Of a stretch of DNA of 64,000 bases, positions 16,426 through 27,244 are shown piece by piece. Under the pieces are notes generated by a model. It worked only from the letters and a program-made list of their open reading frames with translations. It did no database searches and was not told the origin of the DNA. Origin of the DNA: Pragia fontium DSM 5563 = ATCC 49100 (lineage in GTDB: Bacteria; Pseudomonadota; Gammaproteobacteria; Enterobacterales; Enterobacteriaceae); assembly GCF_900112475.1 (NCBI RefSeq), contig NZ_FOLW01000005.1, positions 186,001 through 250,000 of the forward strand, in the 5' to 3' direction. Position 1 is the first letter of the stretch. Every line of letters starts with the position of its first letter. Position numbers and translations under genes: made by a program.

Positions 16426-17649
16426 GTGTCAAATCCTGCACCACAATATACGACTGAGCAGATAACGCCGGGAGGTTCCCGACGTGGCCTGATATTCATT
16501 CTTGGCCTGTTATCGATGTTAATGCCGCTATCTATCGATATGTATTTACCGGCTATGCCTGGCATCGCGCTGGATTTTGGCGTTAGTGATGGCATGGTAC
16601 AGCTAACGTTGAGTGCCTACATTATCGGATTTGCCGTTGGACAACTGTTCTATGGCCCGATGGCGGATAGTATTGGTCGTAAGCCGGTGATTATCGGCGG
16701 TGTTTTTGTGTTTGCTTTGGCTGCGGCAGGCTGTGCGCTGGTACAAACGGTGGAGCAACTCATTTTATTACGTTGTTTGCACGGGCTGGCTGCTGCTTCT
16801 GCAAGCGTGGTCATTAGTGCATTAATGCGCGATATGTTCAGTAAAGAAGAATTCTCACGCATGATGTCATTTGTGACATTAGTGATGACAATCGCCCCGC
16901 TAATGGCGCCGATTATTGGCGGTTTTTTACTGATTTGGTTCAGTTGGCACGCTATTTTCTGGGTATTAAGTGGTACCGCATTATTAGCGGTATTGTTGGT
17001 TAAGTTTTGTATTCCTGAAACGCTGCGTAAAGAGAATCGGCAGAAATTCAATTTTATGACCACGCTGCGTAACTTTGCCTCTCTGTTTCGCCATCGCCGG
17101 GTGATTAGCTATATGTTATCCAGCGCATTCTCTTTTGCCGGTATGTTCTCTTTTTTGAGTGCCGGTCCGTTTGTATATATTGGTTTGAATGGTGTATCAC
17201 CGCAAAATTTCGGCTATTACTTTGCTTTAAACATCGTTTGTCTGTTTATTATGACAACGATTAACAGCCGCAATGTCCGTCGTATGGGGGCGGTTAAAAT
17301 GTTGCGTTTAGGGCTAACCGTTCAGTTTATTATGGGAATGTGGTTGGTGTTTTCTCTGGTCGCCGGACTGGGTTTTTGGTCTTTGGTGATTGGCGTTGCG
17401 GGTTATATGGGCTGCATTTCTATGATCTCTTCTAATGCGATGGCGATTATTTTAGAGGACTTCCCACATATGGCCGGTACGGCAGCTTCACTGGCTGGCA
17501 CCCTGCGTTTTGGGGTGGGTGCAGCGGTGGGTGGGGGGTTAGCGCTAATGACTGCGAATACCGCTTGGCCAATGGTTTCTTCCATGGCATTTTGCGTGAT
17601 AGGTGCCGTATTTTTCTATTGGCGTTCATGGCGCAAAAATACACATTAA
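16426..17649 (+). CDS. bcr: Bcr/CflA family multidrug efflux MFS transporter
   Basis: This encodes a 407-residue, 12-helix major-facilitator transporter orthologous to E. coli Bcr, a drug:H+ antiporter linked to bicyclomycin and sulfonamide resistance. The MFS signature [13 protein letters not shown] lies between helices 2 and 3. The segment [16 protein letters not shown] in helix 1 and [18 protein letters not shown] [14 protein letters not shown] are typical of the family. A GTG start at 16426 is preferred, with AGGAG upstream; the open frame extends 23 codons further back without a conserved sequence. It follows rsuA and may be co-transcribed with it. Confidence 0.94.
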   Translation: MSNPAPQYTTEQITPGGSRRGLIFILGLLSMLMPLSIDMYLPAMPGIALDFGVSDGMVQLTLSAYIIGFAVGQLFYGPMADSIGRKPVIIGGVFVFALAAAGCALVQTVEQLILLRCLHGLAAASASVVISALMRDMFSKEEFSRMMSFVTLVMTIAPLMAPIIGGFLLIWFSWHAIFWVLSGTALLAVLLVKFCIPETLRKENRQKFNFMTTLRNFASLFRHRRVISYMLSSAFSFAGMFSFLSAGPFVYIGLNGVSPQNFGYYFALNIVCLFIMTTINSRNVRRMGAVKMLRLGLTVQFIMGMWLVFSLVAGLGFWSLVIGVAGYMGCISMISSNAMAIILEDFPHMAGTAASLAGTLRFGVGAAVGGGLALMTANTAWPMVSSMAFCVIGAVFFYWRSWRKNTH

Positions 17650-18016
17650 TTTAACTAAAGCTTAAAGTTTTCCTGATCTATATGTCGTCTTAACGGCGAC
17701 ATAATCAAACGATATATTTGTTGAAATCTCCCCCTTAGATATTTTCTGGATTAATGACTCAAGTGATTATTTATCAGAGTATAAATAGTTTTGATTTGCT
17801 GTATAAACAGCAGTAAAAATAAAGGGTTGATTTATCTGTTTCTTAATATGTACGTTTTATTGCATTTTTTTGGGTGAAAATTAGGGGATGTTTCTGTTTA
17901 TTCAGTTAGGTTTGGTTATTTATATAAAAACAGAAGAATAATAAGGAATGTCCTTTACGATGTGATTAATTTGTGAAAAAATTGTATATTATTTTTATGA
18001 GTATTGAGTGGATTTT
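17650..18016. other. AT-rich intergenic region between bcr and yejG
   Basis: About 370 bases hold no ORF of note. A weak hairpin (ATGTCG/CGACAT near 17682-17702) may end the bcr transcript. The right end must contain the yejG promoter. Confidence 0.4.
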
Positions 18017-18367
18017 ATGAAGCTATCTGTTCTTCAGCGCTTGCCTCAATTCTACCATTGGTATGCCGGAGAGGTAGGAAGTCGAGTCGAGCCAACGGAA
18101 TTACCCGAGGTATTTGATGATGGTATGGGTAATAACGGTAATCTGATTGGTTTAAAACTATTAGGTTATCCTAGTGCTCATTCATGGGAAGTGATGGGCA
18201 AAATTAGTCAGTATCTAAACGGTATCAATATCCAAAATAGCGTTATTGAAGTTGATGGTGAGCCTTGCCTGTTCGTCAACTCCAACGATGAAGCGATTGC
18301 ATTAGGTTATTTGAAAAACCTGGGTGTTGCGATTGCTGACTTTATTCCTCTTCAACCCCACAATTAA
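18017..18367 (+). CDS. yejG: YejG family protein
   Basis: This encodes a 116-residue protein similar to E. coli YejG (114 residues), between bcr and yejF as in E. coli. Shared features are LSVLQRLPQFYHWYAGEVGSRVEP, a central LIGLKLL, and the C-terminal EVDGEPCLFVNSNDE and LKNLGVAIAD. Its function is unknown. The ATG at 18017 is used, with GAGTGGA upstream; three more codons lie before it. Identity is lower than for its neighbours, but synteny confirms the assignment. Confidence 0.9.
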   Translation: MKLSVLQRLPQFYHWYAGEVGSRVEPTELPEVFDDGMGNNGNLIGLKLLGYPSAHSWEVMGKISQYLNGINIQNSVIEVDGEPCLFVNSNDEAIALGYLKNLGVAIADFIPLQPHN

Positions 18368-18395
18368 TAGTGGCAATACGCTATTAATTGTTCTT
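18361..18395. terminator. hairpin between convergent yejG and yejF
   Basis: CAATTAATAG/CTATTAATTG forms a perfect 10-bp stem with a 10-nt loop that overlaps the yejG stop codon. TTCTT follows. Confidence 0.6.
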
Positions 18396-18436
18396 CACTT
18401 CTGACGTTTTCTGTTTGCCCTCATAGCCGAAACTGT

Positions 18437-20026
18437 TTAGCGAGAATCTTCCAATAAGTTTTGGGTATAAGGATGCTGTGGTGCGTTAAAGACGCTTTCA
18501 CAGGCTCCTTGCTCAACAATTTCGCCATTACGCATCACGATAATCTGATGACAGAGTGAGCGTATTACCTGTAAGTCATGACTGATAAATAAATACGTGA
18601 GCTGGTACTGCTGTTGCAACGTTTTTAGTAGCGCCAGAATTTGTGCTTGTACGGAACGATCCAACGAGGAGGTTGGTTCATCCAATATCAAGAGTTCAGG
18701 CTGTAAAATAAGCGCTCGGGCAATGGAGATGCGCTGTCGCTGGCCGCCTGAAAATTCTGTCGGATAGCGGTGGCGAGTATCAGGATCGAGTCCGACTTCC
18801 TGCATAGTTTTTATTACTCGACTTTCCCGTTCTTGCGAAGACAGAGTCTGATGAACTTCCAGGCCTTCAGCGATAATCTGACTGATAGTTAAGCGTGGGT
18901 TTAAAGCAGAGAAAGGGTCTTGAAACACGATTTGTATTCGACTGCGATAAGGCAGCATTTGGCGCATATTCAGCGTATGAAGTGGCTGACCATCAAACCA
19001 GATTTCTCCCTGGGATGCTAACAGGCGTAACAAGGCCAGACCAGTAGTACTTTTTCCTGAGCCGGATTCCCCAACTAAACCCAGACTTTCTCCTTTGCGG
19101 ATACAAAAACTGATGTTGTTAACCACTCGATTTTCAATTCTTGGCTTGAGAAATCCAGCAGGGCGAGGAAAACCGATAGTCAGGTTTTTTATCTCCAGTA
19201 AAGTTTTACTGTTTTCTTGAATGGGTAAGGGTTGGCCTTTAGGCTCAGAATTAAGCAGTTTTCGGGTATAGTCGTGTTGTGGAGAGCTGAACAGCTTATC
19301 TCGGGAATTTTGTTCAACACATTTCCCCTGATGCATAACGGCGACATTATCCGCTAATTTACGCACGATATTCAGGTCATGGGTAATAAACAGCATACTC
19401 ATGTTCATTTCCTGCTTAAGCTCTTTGAGTAGCAGTAGAATCTGAGCCTGAACAGACACGTCCAGTGCGGTGGTTGGCTCATCGGCAATTAATAATTTAG
19501 GTTTGGTAAGAATAGCCATGGCTATCATGACTCGTTGGCGCTCACCGCCAGACAGCTGGTGAGGATAGGCATTCAGGCGTGCTTTGGCATCGCGTAAGCG
19601 TACACGCTGTAGAACTTCAAGAATCTCGCCTCTGGCCGTCTGCTTTCCCATACCGCGGTGAATCAATAACACTTCCGATAGTTGTTTTTCAATTTGATGT
19701 AGCGGGTTAAGAGAAACCATCGGCTCCTGAAATATCATAGAGATACTGTTACCGCGATGATAGCGTAACGTTTTATCGTCGGCATGGAGCAGTGATTCGC
19801 CGTTAAACAAAATATCACCAGAAGGGTAGACAACCGGGGGCGTCGGCAGCAGGCGCAAGACCGATAGCGCAGTAACGCTCTTGCCCGAGCCAGATTCGCC
19901 GACTAGCGCCAACGTTTCACCGGTTTCAATTTGTAAAGAGAGCCGGTCGACAACCTGATTTTCCTGACCGTTTTGACGGAAAGCGATGCTCAGGTCTTGA
20001 ATATCCAGTATCGGTTTCATTGTCAT
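18437..20026 (-). CDS. yejF: oligopeptide/microcin C ABC transporter ATP-binding protein YejF
   Basis: This encodes a 529-residue protein with two fused ABC ATPase domains. Each has Walker A GESGSGKS (near residues 41 and 312) and a signature (LSGGERQR and FSGGQRQR). It powers the YejABEF peptide importer, which in E. coli also takes up microcin C. The start at 20026 lies one base after the yejE stop. An alternative ATG is two codons downstream, and upstream codons lie inside yejE. It is the last gene of the yejABEF operon. Confidence 0.97.
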   Translation of the reverse strand: MTMKPILDIQDLSIAFRQNGQENQVVDRLSLQIETGETLALVGESGSGKSVTALSVLRLLPTPPVVYPSGDILFNGESLLHADDKTLRYHRGNSISMIFQEPMVSLNPLHQIEKQLSEVLLIHRGMGKQTARGEILEVLQRVRLRDAKARLNAYPHQLSGGERQRVMIAMAILTKPKLLIADEPTTALDVSVQAQILLLLKELKQEMNMSMLFITHDLNIVRKLADNVAVMHQGKCVEQNSRDKLFSSPQHDYTRKLLNSEPKGQPLPIQENSKTLLEIKNLTIGFPRPAGFLKPRIENRVVNNISFCIRKGESLGLVGESGSGKSTTGLALLRLLASQGEIWFDGQPLHTLNMRQMLPYRSRIQIVFQDPFSALNPRLTISQIIAEGLEVHQTLSSQERESRVIKTMQEVGLDPDTRHRYPTEFSGGQRQRISIARALILQPELLILDEPTSSLDRSVQAQILALLKTLQQQYQLTYLFISHDLQVIRSLCHQIIVMRNGEIVEQGACESVFNAPQHPYTQNLLEDSR

Positions 20027-20027
20027 A

Positions 20028-21053
20028 TTAGTAAGCCTTAGCCGGGTCAAATGCATCGCGTACTGCTTCGCCAATAAAAATCAGCAGTGATAATAAAAGT
20101 GCCAGTACGATAAATCCGCTGATACCCAGCCATGGCGCTTGAAGGTTATTTTTTCCCTGTAGGAGTAACCCACCGAGAGACGGGGAACCTAAAGGTAAAC
20201 CAAATCCCAGAAAATCCAGCGAAGTTAACAGCGTGATGGAGGCACACAGAATAAAAGGCAGATAAGTTAGCGTTGCCACCATGGCATTGGGCAGGATGTG
20301 GCGCAGCATGATTGTTCTGTCTTTTACCCCCATCGCTCTGGCGGCTCTGACATAGTCAAAATTTCGGGTGCGTAGAAATTCAGCCCGGACAATGCTCACT
20401 AATCCCATCCAACCAAATAGCACGGTAATGGCCAGTAGCCACCAAAAATTCGGCTGGATAACGCTGGAAAGCAGAATAATCAAAAATAGGGTGGGCATAC
20501 CGGACCATACTTCGATTAATCGTTGGCCAACCAAGTCGATTTTACCACCGTAATACCCCTGAGTTGCGCCAACGGAGATACCGATAACGCTGGAGATCAA
20601 CGTCAGAGACAGGCCGAATAAAACGGAAATACGAAAGCCATATAAAATACCAGCGAGCACGTCCTGACCACGATCGTCAGTCCCCAATAGATTAGAGAGT
20701 GACGGAGGAGCGGGGAAAGGGGATGAGCTCTGATAGTTAATGGTATTGTAGCTAAAGTGAATCGGTGGCCAAATAGCCCAGCCGTTTTTGTTAATCAGAT
20801 CGACGACATAGGGATCTTTATAATCGGTTTCGGTCTGAAACTCACCGCCGAAAGTGGTTTCAGGGTAGTTAACCAGAAATGGTGTGTAATATTGCCCTTG
20901 ATAATTAACCAGCAGTGGTTTGTTGTTGGCAATAAGCTCAGCCCCCATGCTGACGATAAACAAAATAGCAAAGATCCATAGGGACCAGTAACCGCGGCGA
21001 TTATGCTTAAACTTTAGCCAGCGGGCTTGATTAATGGGGCTTAATCTACTCAT
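20028..21053 (-). CDS. yejE: peptide ABC transporter permease YejE
   Basis: This encodes a 341-residue inner-membrane permease, the DppC-type partner of YejB. Six transmembrane helices are expected, with a large periplasmic segment after helix 1 (residues 45-135). The binding-protein-dependent transport motif is seen as [20 protein letters not shown]. Its ATG overlaps the yejB stop by four bases. It forms the translocation pore with YejB. Confidence 0.97.
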   Translation of the reverse strand: MSRLSPINQARWLKFKHNRRGYWSLWIFAILFIVSMGAELIANNKPLLVNYQGQYYTPFLVNYPETTFGGEFQTETDYKDPYVVDLINKNGWAIWPPIHFSYNTINYQSSSPFPAPPSLSNLLGTDDRGQDVLAGILYGFRISVLFGLSLTLISSVIGISVGATQGYYGGKIDLVGQRLIEVWSGMPTLFLIILLSSVIQPNFWWLLAITVLFGWMGLVSIVRAEFLRTRNFDYVRAARAMGVKDRTIMLRHILPNAMVATLTYLPFILCASITLLTSLDFLGFGLPLGSPSLGGLLLQGKNNLQAPWLGISGFIVLALLLSLLIFIGEAVRDAFDPAKAY

Positions 21054-22141
21054 CCTCGGGCCTCAAAATCAATTCTTGGATCAACCAGCGTATAGGTAAT
21101 ATCACTAATAATATTCAACAGTAATCCGATCAAGGTAAAGATATACAGCGTACCGAACATTACCGGGTAGTCACGTTGCAGGGTGGCATCGTAACCTAAC
21201 AGGCCTAATCCATTCAGGGAGAATATCACTTCAATCAAGAGGGAACCGGTAAAGAACATGCCGATAAATGTTGCCGGGAAGCTAGCGATAACCAGCAACA
21301 TAGCATTTCTGAATACGTGACCGTATAGAATCCGTTTTTCTTCTAATCCGTTGGCTCTGGCGGTAATCACATATTGCTTATGAATTTCATCCATAAATGA
21401 ATTTTTGGTCAACATAGTTAGGGTGGCAAAACCACCGATAACCGTTGCCGTTACCGGTAATACGATATGCCACAGGTAATCGGTAACTTTGCCATACCAA
21501 GGCAGGCTATCAAAATTATTTGAGGTCAGTCCGCGTAGAGGAAACCAGTCCAGATAGCCACCGCCAGCAAAAATGATGATCAGTAAGACGGCAAACAGAA
21601 ATGAAGGAATCGCGTAGCCAACAATAATCATGCTACTGGTCCAAACGTCGAAAGAGGAACCGCTGCGCACCGCTTTTTTGATACCCAGCGGGATGGATAT
21701 CAGGTAAGTGATTAACATACTCCATAGGCCAAGGGTAATGGAGACCGGCAGAGATTGCTTAATCAGTCCCATGACGGAAGAGCCTCTAAACAGGCTGTCA
21801 CCAAAGTCAAAGCGGATATAGCTCCACAGCATGTCGAAGTAACGCTCGTGTAAGGGCTTATCAAAACCAAAGCGTTTTTTAATGGCCTCAATCACTTCAG
21901 GATCTAATCCTCTGGAGCCTTGATATTGTCGATCGCCTGTTGGAAGTAGCCCCCCTTTTTCGGGACCGGTTAAACTCGGTCCTCCTGCGCCAAATCCGCT
22001 CTGATGACCGAGTTCAATGGTGGCAATCGCTTGATCAACTGGACCGCCAGGGGCGATTTGTACAATAAAAAAGTTAAGGGTAATGATTGCCCATAGGGTG
22101 GGAATAAGCAGCAGAAGTCGGCGAAGTATGTATGAAATCAC
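21050..22141 (-). CDS. yejB: peptide ABC transporter permease YejB
   Basis: This encodes a 363-residue DppB-type permease. It starts [37 protein letters not shown], the typical first helix, and has the coupling motif [20 protein letters not shown]. The segment at residues 40-85, rich in Gly, is a family-specific insertion that E. coli YejB also has. It lies nine bases after yejA and overlaps yejE. Confidence 0.97.
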   Translation of the reverse strand: MISYILRRLLLLIPTLWAIITLNFFIVQIAPGGPVDQAIATIELGHQSGFGAGGPSLTGPEKGGLLPTGDRQYQGSRGLDPEVIEAIKKRFGFDKPLHERYFDMLWSYIRFDFGDSLFRGSSVMGLIKQSLPVSITLGLWSMLITYLISIPLGIKKAVRSGSSFDVWTSSMIIVGYAIPSFLFAVLLIIIFAGGGYLDWFPLRGLTSNNFDSLPWYGKVTDYLWHIVLPVTATVIGGFATLTMLTKNSFMDEIHKQYVITARANGLEEKRILYGHVFRNAMLLVIASFPATFIGMFFTGSLLIEVIFSLNGLGLLGYDATLQRDYPVMFGTLYIFTLIGLLLNIISDITYTLVDPRIDFEARG

Positions 22142-22150
22142 AAGTGCTCC

Positions 22151-24022
22151 TTAGCGACGCTGTTCAGGTAACTGAGCGGCTTTATCGGCGTCGTACCACC
22201 AGGTATCTAATCCCAGTGAACTTTTGGGACGTATCGCTGGCATCGCGTATTTATTCCAATAGGCAAAACGGTCGTGATTGGTGTACCACATTGGAATCAT
22301 CAGATAATGCCAGGTTAATACCCGATCCAAGGCTCTACCAAGGGAGAGCAGCGGTTTTTCCTGCCCCTGATGATCGGAAATTTTTTGCGTTAGCTCATCC
22401 ACCGCCGGATCGCTAAGACCAGGGGTATTGTACGTAGAGTCGAGATAAGCGGTGTTCCAATAAATCAACAGTGAGGTTGATGGATATTCCATGCCTGGGT
22501 AACGACGGGGAATCATATCAAAATCACGACTGCGTAAACGGCTGACATACTGCGAACTATCAACGGTTCGGACATTCATTTTAATTCCCAGCTTGGCCAA
22601 ACTTTGTTGGAAGGGTAAAACGTACAGTGCATCGCTGCCGCTGAGCAACAGTAACTCAAAGGTAAAAGGTTGACCGGTTTTACTATTAACCAACTGATTA
22701 TTTTTTATTTCCCAGCCGGCCTGCTGCAATAGCTTAACGGCTTGAAGTAAATTGCGGCGGTTATTGCCGGAGCCATCGGTGATGGGAGGTTGATATGTTT
22801 GAGTAAACACTTCCTCCGGCACTTTATCTTTTAACGGCATTAGCCAGTCCAGCTCATCTTTATCAGGCAGACCAGTGGCTTCATAGGTGGTATTTTGAAA
22901 AAAGCTGCGCGGTTGTTGGTTGGCAGAGTAAAACAGGGCATTGTTCATCCAGTGGAAATCAAAGGCGAGGATAAGCGCTTGTCTCACTTTCGGATCGGCA
23001 AAAATAGGGCGCTTAACGTTGAACGCCAGCCAGCGCGTATCCTGAGCCGAGTGATTTTCCAGATCTTTCTTCACGATATAACCGAGATCAAAAAACTTGC
23101 CCTGATACTGGGTGGTCCAGTTTTTAGGGGAAGACTCGACACGCAGATCGTAAGCGCCGGCTTTAAAGGCTTCCAGTGCCACATTATCGTCCAGATAGTA
23201 GTCGTAGCGAATGGTATTCAGGTTATAGCGCCCTTGATTGACTGGCAGATTGGCTGCCCAATAATTCTCAGCCCGTTGATAAACGATGTATTGGCCTAAT
23301 TTATAGTCGCTAATCGTATAGGGGCCACTGCTGAGGGGCGGGGTGGACAGAGGTTCGCCAAGACTGTGATGTTGCCAGAAATGTTTAGGTAATACCGGAA
23401 GTCCACCGATTAGGCCAAGCATTTGATCTCGGTCTGGTTTAGGCAGTTCAAACCGCACCACTAAGCGAGAGACTGCCTGAACTTTGACGCCTTTATAAAT
23501 ACTACGAAATTGGGGAACGCCTTCTGTCATGAACTTTTCAAAGGTAAATGCTACATCTTCTGCGGTAATTGCTGTTCCATCGTTGAAACGAGCATCAGGA
23601 TTGATGGAAACCTCTGCCCACTGGTAGCTATCGCTATAGCGGACGGATAAGCCAATCAGTGGATAGATGCTGCTGATTTCATCCTCTGAAGAGGTAAACA
23701 GCGTATCGTTGAGCCGCTCGTAGCCACTTAGCGGATTACCGCGTAAGGCATAAACGTTGAAGTTATCATAGGTACCGATAGCCGGTAACGTGATCTTTCC
23801 GCCTTTGGGCGCTTTTGGATTAGCGTAGTCGAAGTGCTTAAAGTCTTTGGGGTATTTTGGTGTTCCCAATAGTGAAAGGGAAAAGCTTTCTTTTACTTTA
23901 GAAGTATCCGGGGTTGCTTCTGCCCACGAACTGCCACTGAATACTAATGCAGATATCAAGATAAATAGAAGAAAGGAAATGGCGGTTAACTTTTTCCACT
24001 GATTTGACTGCAATGTATTCAT
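22151..24022 (-). CDS. yejA: periplasmic oligopeptide-binding protein YejA
   Basis: This encodes a 623-residue SBP_bac_5 family binding protein; E. coli YejA has 604. A signal peptide covers about residues 1-34 (hydrophobic core AISFLLFILISALVF, cleavage after SSWA). The mature part contains AEDVAFTFEKFM and the DALYVLPFQQSLAKLGI segment common to the family. It feeds peptides to YejBEF. It is the first gene of the operon. In E. coli rtn (pdeN) lies upstream of yejA; here that space (24023-24250) holds no gene. Confidence 0.97.
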   Translation of the reverse strand: MNTLQSNQWKKLTAISFLLFILISALVFSGSSWAEATPDTSKVKESFSLSLLGTPKYPKDFKHFDYANPKAPKGGKITLPAIGTYDNFNVYALRGNPLSGYERLNDTLFTSSEDEISSIYPLIGLSVRYSDSYQWAEVSINPDARFNDGTAITAEDVAFTFEKFMTEGVPQFRSIYKGVKVQAVSRLVVRFELPKPDRDQMLGLIGGLPVLPKHFWQHHSLGEPLSTPPLSSGPYTISDYKLGQYIVYQRAENYWAANLPVNQGRYNLNTIRYDYYLDDNVALEAFKAGAYDLRVESSPKNWTTQYQGKFFDLGYIVKKDLENHSAQDTRWLAFNVKRPIFADPKVRQALILAFDFHWMNNALFYSANQQPRSFFQNTTYEATGLPDKDELDWLMPLKDKVPEEVFTQTYQPPITDGSGNNRRNLLQAVKLLQQAGWEIKNNQLVNSKTGQPFTFELLLLSGSDALYVLPFQQSLAKLGIKMNVRTVDSSQYVSRLRSRDFDMIPRRYPGMEYPSTSLLIYWNTAYLDSTYNTPGLSDPAVDELTQKISDHQGQEKPLLSLGRALDRVLTWHYLMIPMWYTNHDRFAYWNKYAMPAIRPKSSLGLDTWWYDADKAAQLPEQRR

Positions 24023-24206
24023 AAGGGTTTCTGACTCGTAAATGAGAGAGGCATAATATATCAGACAAACACGCCCTGCTCACCGTGACACTGTTAGCAT
24101 AAAGTATTGTTTAGTATATAACATGTTATGGCGGTTATATAGTTGGTTCAGTGGGAAGATAGTGCGGAATCGGCAAAGGAAAGAGGGGATGATGAAAAAA
24201 CTGAAT

Positions 24207-24244
24207 AAAAAAGCCAGCCTGAATGTATTCAGGCTGGCTTTTTT
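24207..24244 (-). terminator. mepS terminator
   Basis: GCCAGCCTGAAT/ATTCAGGCTGGC forms a perfect 12-bp stem flanked by A- and T-runs, just after the mepS stop codon on the minus strand. Confidence 0.9.
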
Positions 24245-24250
24245 AATAAA

Positions 24251-24832
24251 TTAACTTTTACTTAATACTCGACGAGCCTGATGATAACGGTTGTTCCAGT
24301 ATTTTTCATTCAGATTGGAAATCATGACGCCATTGCTGGTTGAAGCATGAACGAAGTTATCATTCCCAATATAAATGCCGACGTGACGACCCGTAGAGCC
24401 GGCACGGAACAGAACTAAATCGCCCGGACGTAACTTCCCACGATTAATCTGTTTACCGACGCTTTGCTGCATAGAGGTAGAGCGCGGTAGCGTCAAACCA
24501 AACTGTTCACGAAAGGTAATTTGCACAAAGCTGGAGCAGTCAACGCCACTCTTGGTGGAACCGCCCATCCGATAACGGACGCCTTTCCAACCAGCATATT
24601 GATTAAGGATACGCGACTTGATGTCAACGTTCTTAACCATTGATTCAAACTCATCCTGAGACGTTTGTAGAGCTAAGCCCTGTCTTTCTTTAGCAGCGTG
24701 CGTTTGTGAATTTCTTGAATTCGACGCCTCTGCCGTTGAGGTAAGCGTGCCACAGCCAGATAGCATTACGATTGCGGCTACGGCAGGCGCTAATCGTAGA
24801 ACGTATCTCAGAATTGGTTGAGATTTGACCAT
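24251..24832 (-). CDS. mepS: murein DD-endopeptidase MepS (Spr), lipoprotein
   Basis: This encodes a 193-residue outer-membrane lipoprotein that cleaves D-Ala-mDAP cross-links to allow peptidoglycan growth. The lipobox LSGC gives the lipidated Cys at residue 27. The NlpC/P60 domain has the catalytic Cys99 in GVDCSSF and His150 in GRHVGIYIG. The E. coli protein has 188 residues. It is monocistronic with a strong terminator. It lies between lpxT and yejA, matching E. coli apart from the missing rtn. Confidence 0.97.
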   Translation of the reverse strand: MVKSQPILRYVLRLAPAVAAIVMLSGCGTLTSTAEASNSRNSQTHAAKERQGLALQTSQDEFESMVKNVDIKSRILNQYAGWKGVRYRMGGSTKSGVDCSSFVQITFREQFGLTLPRSTSMQQSVGKQINRGKLRPGDLVLFRAGSTGRHVGIYIGNDNFVHASTSNGVMISNLNEKYWNNRYHQARRVLSKS

Positions 24833-25131
24833 TTTTGTGGAATTCCTGTGTAGTCCTTAACGACAAAGTCGTTATTCAACGGGTTTGTAATCTGGTTTGA
24901 TGCTCTCCGATATGGAAACATCAAACACTTATACTTGAGCATGACACCAGAGAAAATTAACCTCTCAACTATGCTCTTATCCGCAATTAATGCGCACAAA
25001 CGTTGGGAGACTACTTGATTAAAAGCGCGATTGCGAGATTTTTTTTACTTTAAAAGTGTTACAAAACGATTTTTTTGGCTGTTTTGTGAGCTAAGGCCGG
25101 TATTAAAAACAGAACCGGCCTGTTGCGATAA

Positions 25132-25839
25132 TTACTTTACAGGCCTGTGTTTACCTGGAATAAGTCGATTGATTCCATCGATAACAGCATCACAAGCCGG
25201 GGTGAGTAGCCACCAGCTCAATACGATGCAGACCATACTGAGTGCACCCACATAAATATCGGTAAACCAATGGGAGCCAATCATAATGCGTGGTAAGGAA
25301 AAGACAACGACGTACACTACGGCTATGCAAAATGACCAGCGAGTAAAATAACGCAGCATAAATCCAGCGAAAATCATCAGCATTAGCCCATGATCGCCAG
25401 GGAAGCTATCTCGGGAAGCGTCTTTAGTTGGGATACCCGTTAATTCACTTACTCGATTAATTCCGCTGAAGGTCAGCGTTGGGCTGGGGCGTTCAATCGG
25501 AAAAAGTCGTCCAGATTGGTTAAGAATAACCGCAGTAAGTAGCATAACCACACCCATAATAATCATTCTGCGTTTTCCTGTTGCATCTTGCTTAAGGAAA
25601 AAGTGTAGAAACAGAATGCCCATAGCGAGTAGGGAAACGCCATCGAACGCTCGATTATTAGTGATTGCTACCAGCTTTAGAAACCCTGAGTTATCCGCCA
25701 GATGGGCATTAAAGTAGTAAAAAATGGTGGAATCTATTGGATACCAAAAACCATGGTTTTCGGGTAAATACCAGGAAAGGAATAAACCTATGCCAAATAT
25801 ATTGAGTAATAGAATCGCAGGAAGTTGGCGAAAGCTCAT
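25132..25839 (-). CDS. lpxT: Kdo2-lipid A phosphotransferase LpxT (YeiU)
   Basis: This encodes a 235-residue membrane PAP2-family enzyme. In E. coli it transfers phosphate from undecaprenyl pyrophosphate to lipid A at the periplasmic face. Five or six helices are visible. The phosphatase motifs are KDASRDSFPGDHG (residues about 140-152) and GSHWFTDIYVG. The ATG at 25839 has AAGG upstream and matches the E. coli start; the frame is open eight codons further back. It lies between yeiR and mepS, as in E. coli. Confidence 0.94.
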   Translation of the reverse strand: MSFRQLPAILLLNIFGIGLFLSWYLPENHGFWYPIDSTIFYYFNAHLADNSGFLKLVAITNNRAFDGVSLLAMGILFLHFFLKQDATGKRRMIIMGVVMLLTAVILNQSGRLFPIERPSPTLTFSGINRVSELTGIPTKDASRDSFPGDHGLMLMIFAGFMLRYFTRWSFCIAVVYVVVFSLPRIMIGSHWFTDIYVGALSMVCIVLSWWLLTPACDAVIDGINRLIPGKHRPVK

Positions 25840-25892
25840 TGAAATACCTTTTAAAATTAACAAATAATTACCCTTTCCGGAGCTCCGGTGAG

Positions 25893-26870
25893 TTACTCTA
25901 TATTAACACGGGCTTTTAACAGTGCGTTTTGCAAATCGTTCCATGCAGCATCAGCGCTGTGAATTAATTCAACCCGGCTGTCGACTGGAGCCACTGGCTG
26001 GGTCTCGATCTTAAGATCGAAACCTTGGCGATTAAAGACAATTGTTCCTTCCGGAATACGCATTACACCCTTTACGCGATCAACCGGAGAAAGTCTGACC
26101 CAATCCAGCAGCGCTGCTGTTGAAAAGCAGGTTTCTGCATCAAAGATCCATCCGCAACTGGTATAACCCTGGCCCTGATTAAGGGCGCGACGCCAACCCT
26201 TATTATTTTGTAGTTGAAGCGCGGCCAGACCGTTTGGGCGAGGTGAGTGATGGTGGTTACCGTCTGGTAATGCCTGAATATTAAGGCGTGGGCTATTGAG
26301 TAATTCCGCCGCAATATTCCCCTGCTCAATATAGTGAAATGGCCGATTAAGCCCATTGTTTTCATACCATTGCATAAAGGTGTTTTTATTTTCTACGCTA
26401 TAGGTATCGCATTTATTAACTAAAATAATATCGGCTGCGGCCAATTGATCGCGGAAATTTTCGTTTTCCTGATAGCGCTCTTCTGATAATTGTCGGGCAT
26501 CGAGCAGGCATAGCGTGGCCTGAAGATTGAGCAATGGTTGATAAACTTCAGAAGTTAACATGGTTAATATCTGTTTTGGGTGGCCCAAACCTGTAGGTTC
26601 TATCAGTAATCGATCGGGTTTGGCCTGTTTTAGCAGCATATTCAAACCAACCTGCATTGGTAACCCATTCACGCAGCACATACAACCGCCGGGAATTTCT
26701 TTCAGGACCGCACCTTGATTGGCTAACAGTGCACCATCAATACCAATTTCACCAAATTCGTTAACCAAAATAGCCCAGTTTTCATGTTCCGGTTTTTGGT
26801 TCAGTAAGTGTTGGATGGTTGTTGTTTTCCCACTGCCGAGAAATCCGGTAATTAAGTTTACATTGGTCAT
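25893..26870 (-). CDS. yeiR: zinc-binding GTPase YeiR (CobW/COG0523 family)
   Basis: This encodes a 325-residue G3E-family GTPase; E. coli YeiR has 328 residues, binds zinc and hydrolyses GTP. Walker A GFLGSGKTT is at residues 9-17. The metal-binding CxCC motif GGCMCC is at 61-66 and the guanine-specificity NKCD near 152. The C-terminal CobW_C domain ends in VDSRVELIHS. These proteins are thought to act as metal chaperones or in zinc homeostasis. Confidence 0.96.
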   Translation of the reverse strand: MTNVNLITGFLGSGKTTTIQHLLNQKPEHENWAILVNEFGEIGIDGALLANQGAVLKEIPGGCMCCVNGLPMQVGLNMLLKQAKPDRLLIEPTGLGHPKQILTMLTSEVYQPLLNLQATLCLLDARQLSEERYQENENFRDQLAAADIILVNKCDTYSVENKNTFMQWYENNGLNRPFHYIEQGNIAAELLNSPRLNIQALPDGNHHHSPRPNGLAALQLQNNKGWRRALNQGQGYTSCGWIFDAETCFSTAALLDWVRLSPVDRVKGVMRIPEGTIVFNRQGFDLKIETQPVAPVDSRVELIHSADAAWNDLQNALLKARVNIE

Positions 26871-27244
26871 GAATCAGGCTCTCCATCAGGGCTAAACAAC
26901 GCCCGGAATTATAGATAAGGTGGAAAGAATAAGCGAATGATTGTTAATTACCTATTTGTATTGTGCTTTATGAGGCGATGCCATTCTGAGTAATAAATAT
27001 TTACGTTACTTTACGGATGAGGGCTGAATTTATTGCAATAGCAAACTATAACTTAGTAATAAAAGGTGACTAAACACGATGGTGATTGGTTCCTTTTGGA
27101 TGGCTTACTTAAGTTTGGTTATTAATAGCCGCTATATCTTACTAGGTTCTTTGGCATCGAAGGGATATGGGGTAACAACGAGTTATATAGGAGTGACTGC
27201 TAAAGGTTCGTTTGTTAATAAGTATACTGGTGGAGATATTCATT
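26871..27244. other. intergenic region upstream of the small exported protein
   Basis: About 370 bases. The left edge holds the yeiR promoter. An 83-codon open frame (27079-27330) overlaps the exported-protein gene in another frame and has no family or good ribosome-binding site. I do not count it as a gene. Confidence 0.4.
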
